A stretch of DNA of 48,921 nucleotides from Deltaproteobacteria bacterium (GCA_007693585.1 REDH01000115.1:1-48921), one strand, 5' to 3'. Counted from the stretch's first letter, positions 36,365 through 46,521 are shown. Made by a program: numbers and translations. The notes: generated by a model from the sequence alone, not told the origin.

Positions 36365-39300
36365 TCAGAAGGACCAGCGCAGGGTGGCGCTCAGGCTCGT
36401 TCCGGGGCGCACCTCCTGCAGGTTCACACTCCCCTGGCGCTCGACGGAGGACTGGTTGAGCAGGTTGCGGGCGACGAGGCGCAGTCGCCACTGCTCGGCG
36501 AAGTCCCACGTCGCCGTGAGATCGAGCTGATGAACCGGCTGCTCGTAGATGTCCGGCAGGCCGAAGGCGCCCACATCCCGGATCCGCGGACCGAAGACAT
36601 TGTAGTAGGTCACCAGCGCGAGCCCCGTTCCGTCGTGGCTCCAGCCGAGGTTCGCGTTGGCCACCCAGGGAGACTGACCGGCCAGCGGACGCCGTCGGTT
36701 CGTGGCGTTGCGAAGCTGCTCCTCCGAGAACTCCACCCGCGAGTGAACCAGCGTGAGGTTCGAGCCCACGAAGAAGTCGCTCAACGCCTCGTGAAGCGCG
36801 CCCAGTCCGACGCGTCCCTCCAGCTCCATTCCGAAGTTCGTCGCACCATCGATGTTGCGCCACTGCTGGTTGCCGTTCTGGTCCAGAATGGTCGACTCGA
36901 TCGGATCCTCGAAGACCTTCACGAACGCCGAGACCGCCAGAACATCGACGGCGCCGGGAAAGTACTCCAGACGCAGGTCCATGTTGTGGATGCGCGTCGT
37001 CTCGAGATCCGGATTCCCCTGGATACTCCGCCGGCGCACATAGTCCTGGAAGAGGAACGGGGCGACCTCGCGGACCTGCGGATAGGCCAGCGTCATCGCG
37101 TACCCCGCGCGAAGAAGCACGTCCTCCTGCAGCTCCCAGGTCAGATTGGCTGAAGGCAGCACGTGAAACTCCGTCCGCTCCGCCCCGGCTGCGCTCGCTC
37201 CTCCCCCCGCCTGCGCGAACGGGCTCGTGGCCTCGACACTCTGCCGAAACGTCTCGGCCCGTGCCCCCGTCGCCACTCGCACCGCGGGAAGCAGCCGAAC
37301 ATCCACCAGCGCATAGCCCGCCCCAAGCCACTGCTCGCTCTCGTAGCTGTCCGTCGGGGTCGTGACCTCCGACAGCTCCACCTGCGTGCCGATGTTCTCC
37401 GGAGCGAAGAGCGCCTCCGGCGGAAGGAGCCGCGTCTCCGGATCGCGACCGATGAAGTCGAAGCGAAAGCGACGCGCGTCGAAGGACCGCTGACTCACCC
37501 GGCCCGAACCACCCACCTTCGTGTGGAACCGATCGTGCCAGCGGCTCAGAAGGTCCACGCGGCTCCCGAGATCGAGCTGGGAGAGCTCCGAGAAGAACCG
37601 CTCGCTCGACCCCGGCGCGTTCCGCCACGCATAGCCCGCGCCACCCTCGATGTACGTCAGGTCGCGCGTGTCCGGCTCCGAACGACTGCCGAGCCCCAGG
37701 TTGACCTGCCAGTCCAGATCCGAGTCCGCCGGAAGCTGAGTATGGCGACCCAGAAGCTGCGTGAACCACAGCGAACGCTCGACCCAGCGGAAGGTCTGCT
37801 GCTCGATGTTCGCCGCCTCCGCGTCACTGAACCCCTCCACCAGACGCGTCGTCTGCTCTGCAGATCGGTTGACCAGAGTCACGAGCGTCAGATGATCGGT
37901 CCGGCTCAGCTCGAACGCCAGCGTTCCCAGGCCTCCCCACTGCGCCCGAACCGTTCCCCGCTCCTCCTCCAGGGTCGTCCGGGACACCACGCGAGCCTCC
38001 TCCCCGATGCCCTCCACCCGGGCCAGCCGGACACGGGCCTCGTCCACGTCATGGCTGTGGCTCCACCCCAGCGATACCAGATAGCCCATCGGCACACCGA
38101 GCAGCCGCGCCGGACCCCCCACGGTCGCGCCCAGCCGAAGCCCAGGGAGCGCCGTCCGCTCCTCCGGAGACCAGACGTTCGGGAACGACCGACCGATCTC
38201 CACAGCCTCCTCCGGCGTCACCGTCCGCCCCGGACGAACCGCACGATCCGCGGGCACCGCCGCGGGAAGCCGCCGCGTCCCGTCGTCCATCGCCAGCCAG
38301 TCCAGACGACCGCCCCCGTGGGTCGGCATCGACCGGAACGTGCTCCCCGTCTCGCCGCTCACCCCCACGCTCAGCTCCAGCGTGAAGTCCTCCGGAAAGT
38401 CGCGGGTCGTGATGTCCATCAGACCCCCGGCCCACGACGCCGGAAGGTCCGGCGTCGCCGTCTTCGTGATCGCCAGACCCGCCAGCACCGACGCCGGAAA
38501 CAGGTCGAGCTGAACCCCCGGAAAGTCCGGATCCAGCGACGGCACCATCGCACCGTTCAACAGCACGTTCGTGTAGCGATCACCCAGACCTCGCACATAC
38601 AGATACCGCCCGTCCACCAGCGTCGCCGCGACCACCCGTCGCGCCGAGTCGCCCGCAGAACTGTCTGGCGACCGAGCGATCTCCTCCGCGCTGATGCCGT
38701 CCGACACCGCCGCATTCTCCCGACGCTGGAGCATCTGCATCGCCGCCGAGGAACGATCCGCGCGCCCCTCCACCACGAACGTCTCCACGGCGTCCCGATC
38801 CACCCGGAGCGTCACCACACCCAGACTGCTCGCCTCCCCCGCCTCGACCGTGATCGAATACGCCTCGGGACGGTACCCCAGCGCGCGGATGCGCACGATG
38901 TACTCCCCTTCGGGAAGCGCGACGGCGAATCGACCATCCACCCCCGTGCGCACCGGACGGTCCACGCCGTCGATCAGAACCGTGGCCTCGAACATCGGCT
39001 GGTTGAACTCCCCATCGAGAACCAACCCCTCGAGACGACCCGGCAGGGCCGCGCCAGGGGACGCGTCCCGCACCGCCGGAACGGGCTCCGGCTCCTCCTC
39101 GGCCTCCTCCTCGTCGAACGCATCCCAGAAATCGTCCCAGTCATCGTCGTCGTCGTCGTCCCAGTCATCGTCGTCGTCGTCGTCGTCCCAGTCATCGTCG
39201 TCTTGAGGATCGCCCTCGTCCTCGACGCCATGGTCTTCCTCGAGACGCGAATCCGGGTCCGAGTCGATCAGGTCGCCCTGGTCAACGCTCTCGCCGTTGT

Positions 39301-39440
39301 CGGCGAGAAACGGCCCAAATGGGGGGGGGCTGTGCAGCGGCCCGTCGTGGCTCTCCCAGGCCGAGCAGAAGGGAGACGAGCGCCACGAGGAGGAGGCGCG
39401 CATCCGGACGGCGAATGGAACGACATACAGAAGTACGCAT
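36365..39440 (-). CDS. TonB-dependent outer-membrane receptor, out of frame at a C9 tract
   Basis: Domains in order: signal peptide starting at ATG 39440 (RLLLVALVSLLLGLG, cleavage near RAAAQ), an acidic Asp/Trp-rich linker, a carboxypeptidase-regulatory-like beta domain (LEGLVLDGEFNQPMFEATVL), a plug (VRGLGDRYTNVLLNGAMVPS, then ITKTATPDLPASWAGG) and a 22-strand-type barrel ending in the aromatic SATLRWSF. The signal peptide and the receptor are in different frames. The switch point is a run of nine C (39321-39329 on the - strand). With eight C the frames join and give 1024 residues. As read, translation from 39440 stops after about 50 codons. Possible explanations are phase variation, frameshifting or a sequencing error. 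It lies between tonB and the lipoprotein gene. Confidence 0.85.
39131..39205. repeat. In-frame GTC/GAC microsatellite in the receptor gene
   Basis: Three copies of a 24-27 nt unit, CCCAGTCATC followed by (GTC)n, starting at 39136, 39160 and 39187. On the coding strand it encodes alternating W and runs of D. Copy number can change in steps of 3 nt without breaking the frame. Confidence 0.8.
39321..39329. repeat. Nine-base homopolymer (C9 on the coding strand) in the receptor gene
   Basis: Nine G on the + strand, nine C on the coding strand, directly after the signal-peptide codons GCA CAG. It marks the exact point where the reading frames diverge. Confidence 0.9.
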
Positions 39441-39535
39441 GAAGGTAAGGGGGTGCGAAGGAAGCGTGAGACGCAGCGGTCTGGCAGCACAGCAGAAATG
39501 CCCGAAGGGAGTTCGGACGGAATCGCGTGGACGGG

Positions 39536-40437
39536 TCAGTTCAGTCGGAAGGGCACGCGGTAGGTCTTCGCGACAGCGACGGCCTCGTCGTTGTGGTCAC
39601 GACCCGGCTCGTAGCGCCACTGGGCGAGGATGGAGATCACGTACTCGGCGAGCGCTTCGGGCCCGGAGCGAACTCGGCAGCCGCGCACATCCCCGCGCTC
39701 GGTGACGATGCACTGCACCACGACGAGCCCGGAGAGTGCGGCCTCGCGGAACTCCCGGGGGTAGTCGAAGTTGGGGAAGTCCACGCCGAGGGTGCCGGCG
39801 AGGACCGGCGCCACGTGCGTCTCCTCGAGGCGTACGGGCCGCCGTCGTTCGGGCTGTCGCCTCACCTGCTCCTGGGCCTCCGCGCGGGCCTGTCGTGTCC
39901 GGCGTCGGTCGACGCGTTCGCCCGGCTGCCGCGTACCGCGTTCGATCACGGGACCGGTACCGTCCTCGGATCCGCCGATGGCCTCCACGTCGAGCCGGTC
40001 GTCTTCCGGAGTGGGCGGCGGCTCGTCTTCCCGAGGTTCCGGTTCGGGCTCCGGCTCCGGCTCTGGCTCGTCCTCGGGCTCCGGTTCGGACTCCGGTTCG
40101 GGCTCCGGTTCGGGCTCCGGTTCCTGCAGGGGTTCCGGTTCGGGTTGCGGTTCGGGAGGGGGGGAGGTTCCTCTTCCTCCACTTCGGGTTCGTCGCGCAC
40201 GACGAGCTGCACGAAGCGGCTCTCGAAGGCCTGCAGTGCGTCTTCGCGCGATGGCGCGGGAACATGCTGCACGAGCCACCACACGGGGAAGGCCTGCAGG
40301 ATGAAGGAAAGACCGAAGGACGCCGCCAGGACACCGGAGAGGCCGAGAACGGAGGTGGCGAACACGAACAGACCGCGTTCGATCGCGTGTTCTTCCTTCG
40401 GGGGCGGGGCAGCACCGGGCGGGACGTATGCGGACAT
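39536..40437 (-). CDS. tonB: TonB energy-transducing protein, out of frame at a C7 tract
   Basis: The N-terminal frame from ATG 40437 gives a cytoplasmic tail, one membrane helix (about 22-50, [20 protein letters not shown]) and an acidic start of the linker ending EEEEPP. The C-terminal frame gives the Pro-Glu linker ([10 protein letters not shown]) and a TonB C-terminal domain ([20 protein letters not shown], then [20 protein letters not shown]). The span is 902 nt, not a multiple of 3. The two frames meet at seven C (40158-40164); eight would give one 300-residue protein. TonB couples the inner-membrane proton gradient to receptors such as the one encoded next. ExbB and ExbD are not in the window. 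Confidence 0.85.
40034..40156. repeat. Pro-Glu repeat in tonB
   Basis: Repeated CTCCGGTTCGGG-like 12-mers on the + strand encode (EP)n on the - strand. This is a typical periplasm-spanning TonB linker and a likely site of repeat-length change. Confidence 0.8.
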
Positions 40438-40767
40438 GATCGTCGGGTGGGTGTCGAGAGACGGTGCGTTTCTGACGGGTGGCGGCGGACGCGCCTCGCG
40501 CGGTCCGCGTGCGCTTCGCTCTGCGCAGGCGGCCTTCTATGGCGACTGCGTGGGTGCAACGTGCCGCGTGCATGAATTCTCCGTGACGTGGCGAATCGCC
40601 GGTGGCGGATGTTCCGCCTCGCGCGAATGCGGGGAATGCTGCCGGCCTGCGGCGCTGTCGCGTGACACGGAGGTGGCGACGGGGCGTTCGGGTGACGCGG
40701 GGACGGCGCGCCCGCCTCCCATGTGACGCACCCGTGTCGGGGGGGGCGCCAGCGCGTCGCCGACGGC
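40438..40767. other. 330-bp gap upstream of tonB
   Basis: No protein gene is credible here, although high GC leaves frames open. It should contain the tonB promoter on the - strand, but I see no convincing -35/-10 pair and no clear Fur box. Confidence 0.45.
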
Positions 40768-41844
40768 TCAGCAGGTCGGCGTCCAGCGGGCGGGGGGAAG
40801 CGGGCCGTCGTCCCGACGGGCGAGCTGATTGACGAGCATGAGGGCGGCCAGGGGGCCGAGCAGCAGCCCCTTGGCGCCGAGTCCGGTGCAGATGCGAATG
40901 GCCGGGGCGTCGGGATGGGGGCCGACCCTCGGGACACGATCCTTCGTGGCGGGCCGGACGCCACTTCGTGCCCGGGCGAGCTGCATCGTGGTCCCCGGAG
41001 GCAGCAGGCGTCTGGCTCGCCCCTCGAGGTCCACGACCGCGTCGCGGGTGATGCCCTCCCAGGGGGAACGCTCGTCGAACGTGGCGCCCACGACCACCCC
41101 TCCGGGCCGGGGCACGAGATATCCCCCGCTGCTGACGACACAGCGGGGAGAGGCATCGGTGTTCAGCTCGATCACGACGCCTCCGGCGGGCACGAGGCCG
41201 CGCACCGGTGGCAGGCCGCTTGCGTCCAGCAGGGCGTTCGTACCGACCCCGGCGGCGAGCACGAGGGTGTCTGCGCTCAGGGTGCCCCGCCCCTCGACGC
41301 GGACCTCGACGCCGGCGTCGTGGACGCGGAAGCTGATCACCCCGGTTCCGGTCATCACGGTGCATCGTCCGGCCGCCAGCAGTGCGCGGGTGAAGGCCGC
41401 GGTGTCGATGACCCCGCCGCCCCCGATCCAGATCCCGCCGCGACAGCCGTGCGGCATGGCGCCGCAGCGCTGCTCCGCCTCGTCGGGACCGATCCAGCAG
41501 GCGATGGCGGGGTCGAGGTTCGCGCTGGCGGAGCGCCACAGGTCCGCCTGTCCGTTGTCGAGAGCGGCCCGGAGGACGCCGAGCGGTCGCAGGACCGGTG
41601 TGCTGCCCTCCAGCCGCCGGGCGAGGCCGAGGGTCCACTCGAAGCCCTCGCGGTGCCAGGGGGCGAGGCGGGCGCGTCGCCCGGTCACCGGTTGAAGCAT
41701 TCCCGGAGCCACCCGGGTCGCCTCGCCACCCACATCCTCGGCGCAGATCACCGTGGTCGCCACCCCCTCACGGCCGAGGAGGTAGGCGCATGCGCTGCCT
41801 GCGATGCCGCTGCCGATGACGATGGCGGAGTTGGGTAGGGCCAC
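40768..41844 (-). CDS. FAD-dependent oxidoreductase, DAO family
   Basis: 358 aa. The N-terminal dinucleotide-binding fold [20 protein letters not shown] binds FAD. The C terminus has the DAO pattern [10 protein letters not shown] followed by [14 protein letters not shown]. It resembles glycine/D-amino-acid oxidases and the FAD domain of MnmC, which oxidises an amine on modified U34 of tRNA. The substrate is not determined. The start is GTG 41844. It precedes tonB but is 330 bp away, so it is probably a separate transcript. Confidence 0.85.
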   Translation of the reverse strand: MALPNSAIVIGSGIAGSACAYLLGREGVATTVICAEDVGGEATRVAPGMLQPVTGRRARLAPWHREGFEWTLGLARRLEGSTPVLRPLGVLRAALDNGQADLWRSASANLDPAIACWIGPDEAEQRCGAMPHGCRGGIWIGGGGVIDTAAFTRALLAAGRCTVMTGTGVISFRVHDAGVEVRVEGRGTLSADTLVLAAGVGTNALLDASGLPPVRGLVPAGGVVIELNTDASPRCVVSSGGYLVPRPGGVVVGATFDERSPWEGITRDAVVDLEGRARRLLPPGTTMQLARARSGVRPATKDRVPRVGPHPDAPAIRICTGLGAKGLLLGPLAALMLVNQLARRDDGPLPPARWTPTC

Positions 41845-41958
41845 GGACTCGTGGGGAACCGGGAACGAGGTGCGTTCGGATGTCGTGCCTGCAGGCTACG
41901 TCAGCGGTCTCATGCGGGCAAGCGAGACGTCGAGCGCGTCATCAACGGGTGGTCCGGC

Positions 41959-42885
41959 TCAGGGATCGGTCGCCTGGCGTTCGCGCGCTCCGACCCGGTC
42001 GCGCTCATGGAGGTCCCGGATGGCGCGGGCCACGGCGTCGGGCCTGTCGACCTGTACCCAGTGGGATGCGTCGGGGAACCGGCGCACCTCGCAGTCGGGG
42101 ACCCACGCGGTCGGGGGCGCCGCGTAGTCGACCCCGAGGGCCCGGTCTCGCTGTCCCCAGCACACGATGGTGGGCACGGTGATCCGCCGCAGGCGCCGGG
42201 TGACGGCGCGTGGCCCCTGGCGCACCATGGCCCGGTAGTAATTGAGCATGGCGGTAAGCGCGCCCGGTTGTGTCGCAGCCTCGATCTGGAGCTCCAGGAG
42301 CGCGGGGTCGAGGGTCCCCGGGATCCGGTCGGCCTTCAGCACGCGGCGCAGCAGGGCGTGGTCGTCCCGTTGCAGCGTGCGCTCCGGCACCCGCGGGAGC
42401 TGGAACCACGCGATGTACCAGCTTCGCCGAAGCTGGGTCGGGTCCAGCGCCATCCGGGTGAAGTGGGCGGGATGGGGAACGTTGCAGATCGTCAGGTGGC
42501 TGTACCGGGACGCGTCGTCCATGACGGTCATCCATGCCACGATCGCTCCCCAGTCGTGCCCGACCAGATGCACCTGGCGCTCGCCGAGAGCGTCCACGAG
42601 GCCATGGATGTCACCGGTGAGGGCGTCCCAGCGATAGGCGCCCACGCCACGGGGTTTCTCGCTCGTGCCATAGCCGCGCATGTCGGGGGCCGCGACGCGG
42701 AACCCGGCGTCGACGAGTCGACCCATCACCGGGATCCAGGAGGCCCAGCACTCCGGGAACCCGTGCAGCAGGAGGACGAGCGGGCCTGTGTTTCCGGCTT
42801 CTGCTACGTGGAGCCGCACACCGTTCGCGACGACGAAGCGGTGCCGAAAGGCGTCGGGCGTCCAGTTCGTGGACTCGATCGTCAT
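41959..42885 (-). CDS. Alpha/beta hydrolase, epoxide-hydrolase-like
   Basis: 308 aa. The oxyanion region LLLHGFPECWASW and the nucleophile elbow GHDWGAIVAW (Asp nucleophile) are typical of soluble epoxide hydrolases, and haloalkane dehalogenases share the Asp. The catalytic His is in DASHWVQVDRP. The cap domain has a Tyr-rich helix (MLNYYRAMVRQGP). ATG 42885 is chosen because homology begins about 15 residues later; a GTG at 42951 would add 22 unlikely residues. It lies 69 bp after the hexapeptide-repeat gene on the same strand. Confidence 0.88.
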   Translation of the reverse strand: MTIESTNWTPDAFRHRFVVANGVRLHVAEAGNTGPLVLLLHGFPECWASWIPVMGRLVDAGFRVAAPDMRGYGTSEKPRGVGAYRWDALTGDIHGLVDALGERQVHLVGHDWGAIVAWMTVMDDASRYSHLTICNVPHPAHFTRMALDPTQLRRSWYIAWFQLPRVPERTLQRDDHALLRRVLKADRIPGTLDPALLELQIEAATQPGALTAMLNYYRAMVRQGPRAVTRRLRRITVPTIVCWGQRDRALGVDYAAPPTAWVPDCEVRRFPDASHWVQVDRPDAVARAIRDLHERDRVGARERQATDP

Positions 42886-42954
42886 CGTTCCGGATCCGGT
42901 GGCGAGGGGGCTGCGAGCGGCGCACATGGGGGCGCCGCAGGGGAGAGACACTGG

Positions 42955-43779
42955 TCAGGCGAGGTCGAGAATCTCGGCGAGGGCGTCGAACTGGCCGCGA
43001 ACGTAACGCTGCGCATGCTCCGCGTTGTGTGCCAGCACGTCGGCGCGCATCCGGCGGTGCCCGTCGTCGATCGGGGGAAGGGACCGGGCGATCTCGTCGG
43101 ACGTGACGGCGGTCATGGGCGCGACATACCGCTCCGGGGGGATGGTCACGCCGCGTCCCACATAGGCTGCGGCGTCGAGGAACGTGCCCGGGCCGACCAC
43201 CGCTCCGGTGTCGACGATCGCCTTGATGTACACCGTGACGTCGTCCGCCAGCTTCGCGCCGTGAACCACGGCGTCGTGGGCGACGATGCAGCGCGCCCCG
43301 ATGGCGACGTGATCCGCATGCACGAGCGCCTCGTCCTGGATGTTGCTCTCGGGTCCGATGACCATGGGCGCCAGACCACTCTTCTCGTCCATCCGGACGA
43401 TCGCCTCCGGGGCGATGAACACTCCGCGGCTCACGTGGATGCCGCCGGTCAGTTCGGCCCTGGAGTCGACGTGCGCCCCCTCCTCGACGAAGGGCGCCTG
43501 GATGATCAGCCCCCGCTCCCGGTCCACGTGGTTGGTTCCCCGCATCCGTTCATCCCCGGCCGCGATGGCTGCCGCGGCCGCGTCGAGGGAGTCGAAGCCG
43601 AGCATTTCCGGGGTGAAGGTGAGGGCGCTCATGTACGGCAGATCGCTGCGCAACTCGGCGCGAACCGAGGCGGTCAGACGGCCGGTGTCCAGGGCGCGGC
43701 GCACGGCCCGGTGATAGATCGGGTGGGCGCGGGGAAGATCGGCGGCAGCAGCCAGATAGCGAAGGGGATGACGAATCAT
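42955..43779 (-). CDS. Left-handed beta-helix (hexapeptide-repeat) protein
   Basis: 274 aa. The middle 150 residues are hexapeptide-like turns (GLIIQAPFVEEGAHVDSRAE, GGIHVSRGVFIAPEAIVRM, VIGPESNIQDEALVH, VAIGARCIVAHDAVVHGAKL), as in gamma-class carbonic anhydrase and acyltransferases. Several His residues (VHADHVAIG, VAHDAVVHG) could bind zinc as in the carbonic anhydrase group. The N-terminal ~100 residues are helical and atypical. Enzymatic activity is not certain. Confidence 0.72.
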   Translation of the reverse strand: MIRHPLRYLAAAADLPRAHPIYHRAVRRALDTGRLTASVRAELRSDLPYMSALTFTPEMLGFDSLDAAAAAIAAGDERMRGTNHVDRERGLIIQAPFVEEGAHVDSRAELTGGIHVSRGVFIAPEAIVRMDEKSGLAPMVIGPESNIQDEALVHADHVAIGARCIVAHDAVVHGAKLADDVTVYIKAIVDTGAVVGPGTFLDAAAYVGRGVTIPPERYVAPMTAVTSDEIARSLPPIDDGHRRMRADVLAHNAEHAQRYVRGQFDALAEILDLA

Positions 43780-44240
43780 CGGGGGGACTCCGGAACGGGG
43801 GGGCGGGAGGGCTGGGGACACCATGCGGGCGGCACGGTGTCCGAAACCCCGGCTCGGCACCACGGAACGCAGGAACCGTACCAGAAGCCGCACCCGAGTC
43901 GAGAATGCACCGGCTTGCGCCGGGGGGGGGCGCACCCGTACACGGTCCCGGGCCGCTGCCCCGCCCCACGGGGGTGCCTCTGGGGATGGAGACGGCGGGC
44001 CCAGCCGATCGGCCACAGTGTTGCACGAGGGGCAACAGGTTGGTCGCGGTGTCGAAACGCTCGCGTTGCTCCACCCCTCGGGCGGCCTGAGGGCGAACGT
44101 CCTCCGTTCCGAGCGGCCGGGGATCGGTCGACAGTCCGTGACGCCATGTCCGGAAGCCACTACACTGGAGGGACCGATGCCCCGTCGATCGACGTCGGTG
44201 TCCGAACCATCGCACCTCGACTGCGCCCGTGAGGCATCCC
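43780..44240. other. 461-bp divergent gap between hexapeptide and Sel1 genes
   Basis: No credible gene. It holds a nine-G run (43922-43930), a small hairpin TGTTGC / GCAACA (44022-44039) and a promoter-like pair at 44138-44166. Confidence 0.5.
44138..44166 (+). promoter_or_regulatory. Sigma70-like promoter for the Sel1 lipoprotein gene
   Basis: GTGACG (44138-44143), a 17-nt spacer, TACACT (44161-44166). It lies about 75 nt before the chosen start. Confidence 0.45.
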
Positions 44241-45269
44241 GTGCAACGAATCTTCCATTCCCGGGCTGTGCCCCTTCTCGCCCTGCTGGGGACCGTTCTC
44301 CTCGTCTCCTCGTGCTCGCGGGGGGAGGAGCGCCGGGAGCGTGGTGCTTCGCCGCCGTCCGCCTGGGAGGGCCGGGGCAGCGCCGGTGCCGAGCCGGAGT
44401 CGGCGGCGACCGACGCGCCGGCCGAGGCAGGGTCCCGCCCTGCGGTGCTGACCGCGCTCGAGGGGATCCCCGAACCCGGCAGCATCGCGACCCTTGCCGA
44501 GAGCCCCCTGCAGGGCGCCGCGGTGACCGAGGAGCACCTGGAGCGGTTCGAGGAGGCCTGCGAGGCCGGCGATTACGGTGCCTGCAGCCACCTCGGCTGG
44601 CACGGCTACGTCGTGGGGAGCGTGCGCAGCACGGACTTCCCGAGGGCCATGAACCTCTTTCGGCGCGCCTGCGACGGCGGCTCGGGGCTCGGCTGCTCCA
44701 ATCTCGGCTTCCTCCACTTCGCCGGGGCGCCCGTCGACATCGATGCCGTCACCGCCCGCCAGCTCCTCGAGCAGGCCTGCGAGCTCGACTCGGGACTCGG
44801 CTGTTCCAATCTCGGCTGGTACATCTACGGCATGGAACAGGGCCAGGAGCCCGACGAAGCCCGGGCCGTCGAACTCTACCGAAGGGCCTGCTCTCTCGGC
44901 TCCGGGCGAGGGTGCAGCAACCTCGCCGTTCACGCCCTCGAGCGGGGCACCCACGAAGCCGATGCCGAGGCGGCCGCCGCGCTGAGCCGCGGCTGCGGGC
45001 TCGGGCTCGATGACGCGTGCAACGATCTCGCCTGGTACGTCCTCCTCGAAGGACGCGGCGCCGCCGCGGATCCACCCGCAGCACTCCGCCTCCTCGAGTG
45101 GGCCTGCGCCCAGGGACAGGGCGTCTCCTGCGGCACCGCCGCCGGAATGCTCCTCGCCGGCGAGCACGTCGAGCGCGACGTGGATCGCGCGCTCGACCTC
45201 CACGGACAGGCCTGCGACTTCGGCAACGACTGGTCCTGCGAACAGCTCGAGGCCATCCGGGGATTCTGA
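44241..45269 (+). CDS. Lipoprotein with cysteine-rich Sel1 repeats
   Basis: 342 aa. A lipoprotein signal (AVPLLALLGTVLLVSSC) is followed by a disordered linker and then about six Sel1-like helical repeats of roughly 36-40 residues. Each repeat has a Cys pair pattern such as RRACDGGSGLGCSNLGFLHF and QACELDSGLGCSNLGWYIYG, like Helicobacter Hcp proteins, where the pair forms a disulfide. It probably mediates protein contacts at the envelope. I chose GTG 44241 because GAGG sits 6 nt upstream; GTG 44229 is the alternative (346 aa). The HAD-like gene follows 37 nt later. Confidence 0.8.
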   Translation: MQRIFHSRAVPLLALLGTVLLVSSCSRGEERRERGASPPSAWEGRGSAGAEPESAATDAPAEAGSRPAVLTALEGIPEPGSIATLAESPLQGAAVTEEHLERFEEACEAGDYGACSHLGWHGYVVGSVRSTDFPRAMNLFRRACDGGSGLGCSNLGFLHFAGAPVDIDAVTARQLLEQACELDSGLGCSNLGWYIYGMEQGQEPDEARAVELYRRACSLGSGRGCSNLAVHALERGTHEADAEAAAALSRGCGLGLDDACNDLAWYVLLEGRGAAADPPAALRLLEWACAQGQGVSCGTAAGMLLAGEHVERDVDRALDLHGQACDFGNDWSCEQLEAIRGF

Positions 45270-45306
45270 GCCCCGCCGCATCCCCTGCCGGTTCTCCACC
45301 GCGACC

Positions 45307-46347
45307 ATGACCCGCCCCGACGCCTCCCGATTCGGCCAGCGCCTCTTTCAGGAAGGCCGCGCACTCGTCCTCCAGGGACACGTCCGCCTCACCACCCTCG
45401 TCTGGGACGCCGACGAGGTGCTCTGGGACTGGCTCATGGTCGGCAGCGAGCTCGCCCGCGGGCTCGGCCGCCTCGTGCGCACCCGCGACCTCGGCCATCG
45501 CGAGTACCTGCGCATTCGACCCGGTATTCTCGAGCTCATCCTCGGGATGCAGGACGCATCGCGCACGCTCGGTCTCGACCCGTGGATGCGGCTGTGGACC
45601 GATGGCTACCCCTGGCGCCTGTGGCGCATCGCCGACGAACTGCCCATCCTCGCCCACCTGCTCGGACCCGGACCCCCCGGCTGGCCAGACACCCCCGAGA
45701 GCTTCGCTCTGCACCCGCGCATCTTCACCCGGACCGACTACGCCGCCGCCGTGGTGCCCATGGCCGACCCCGCCCTGCGCGCCGAGCGCCTCGCGCTCCT
45801 CCCCGCACCGGTCGCTCGCGTGATCGGGAACAGCCTGCGCACACGGCCCGAAGACAGCAGCCTCAAGATCCCCGAGCTCGCCCGCTGGGCCGGCAAGGAC
45901 GGCTTCGAGGAGGCCCTCGTCCTCATCGACGACAACCTCCGGAACACCAGCCGGTTCGTGCGCGCCGGCCGCCGCGCCGTCCACGTGAGGACCGAGGCGC
46001 CACGGCTCCTCGGCCGCGTGCCCAACACGGTCTGGCGCGACCCCCGAACCGCCCTCGCCCGGCTGTCCGCAGGGCACGCCCTGGCCATCGCCGACGCCCT
46101 GCGAAGGCATGGGGACAGAGACCCGGGGCACCACCTCTCGGTCGCCCACCCGGAACCCGTCACCCTCTACCCCCACACCGACCTCGAACTCGACGTGCCC
46201 GATGCGCGCATCCGCGCCCAGTGGGTCGACCCGCGCGCCCGCGTTCGCGCGGCCTTCGCCGCCTCGGCCGGCTCCGCGGACCCGGCGGGCCGCGGCTCTC
46301 CATCCGGTCGCCTGCCGCGGGACTGGTGGGGCCTGCGCTCGCGATAG
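45307..46347 (+). CDS. HAD-like protein of unknown function
   Basis: 346 aa. A DxD pair near the N terminus (LVWDADEVLWDW, D34/D36) and a later LIDDN (D208/D209) followed by RFVRAGRRAVHVR match HAD-superfamily motifs I and IV. This suggests a phosphatase or phosphotransferase fold. The middle (WMRLWTDGYPWRLW) and the last ~100 residues (VTLYPHTDLELDVPDARI) match nothing I recognise. It begins 37 nt after the Sel1 lipoprotein gene and may be cotranscribed. Confidence 0.6.
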   Translation: MTRPDASRFGQRLFQEGRALVLQGHVRLTTLVWDADEVLWDWLMVGSELARGLGRLVRTRDLGHREYLRIRPGILELILGMQDASRTLGLDPWMRLWTDGYPWRLWRIADELPILAHLLGPGPPGWPDTPESFALHPRIFTRTDYAAAVVPMADPALRAERLALLPAPVARVIGNSLRTRPEDSSLKIPELARWAGKDGFEEALVLIDDNLRNTSRFVRAGRRAVHVRTEAPRLLGRVPNTVWRDPRTALARLSAGHALAIADALRRHGDRDPGHHLSVAHPEPVTLYPHTDLELDVPDARIRAQWVDPRARVRAAFAASAGSADPAGRGSPSGRLPRDWWGLRSR

Positions 46348-46521
46348 GGGATTCCGCGCCAACACCCGACCTCCCCTCCGTGACGCTCGCCAGCCGTGTG
46401 CGGACGCGATACCATGCCCCGTCCCCGCGAGTCGAGCAAGCGGAGCGGCCGGCAGGAGACTGCGACCGCCTCCGCGACCCTCCGGGGTCCACACCCCTTC
46501 CCCCGCGCCCAGGCCCGTCCC

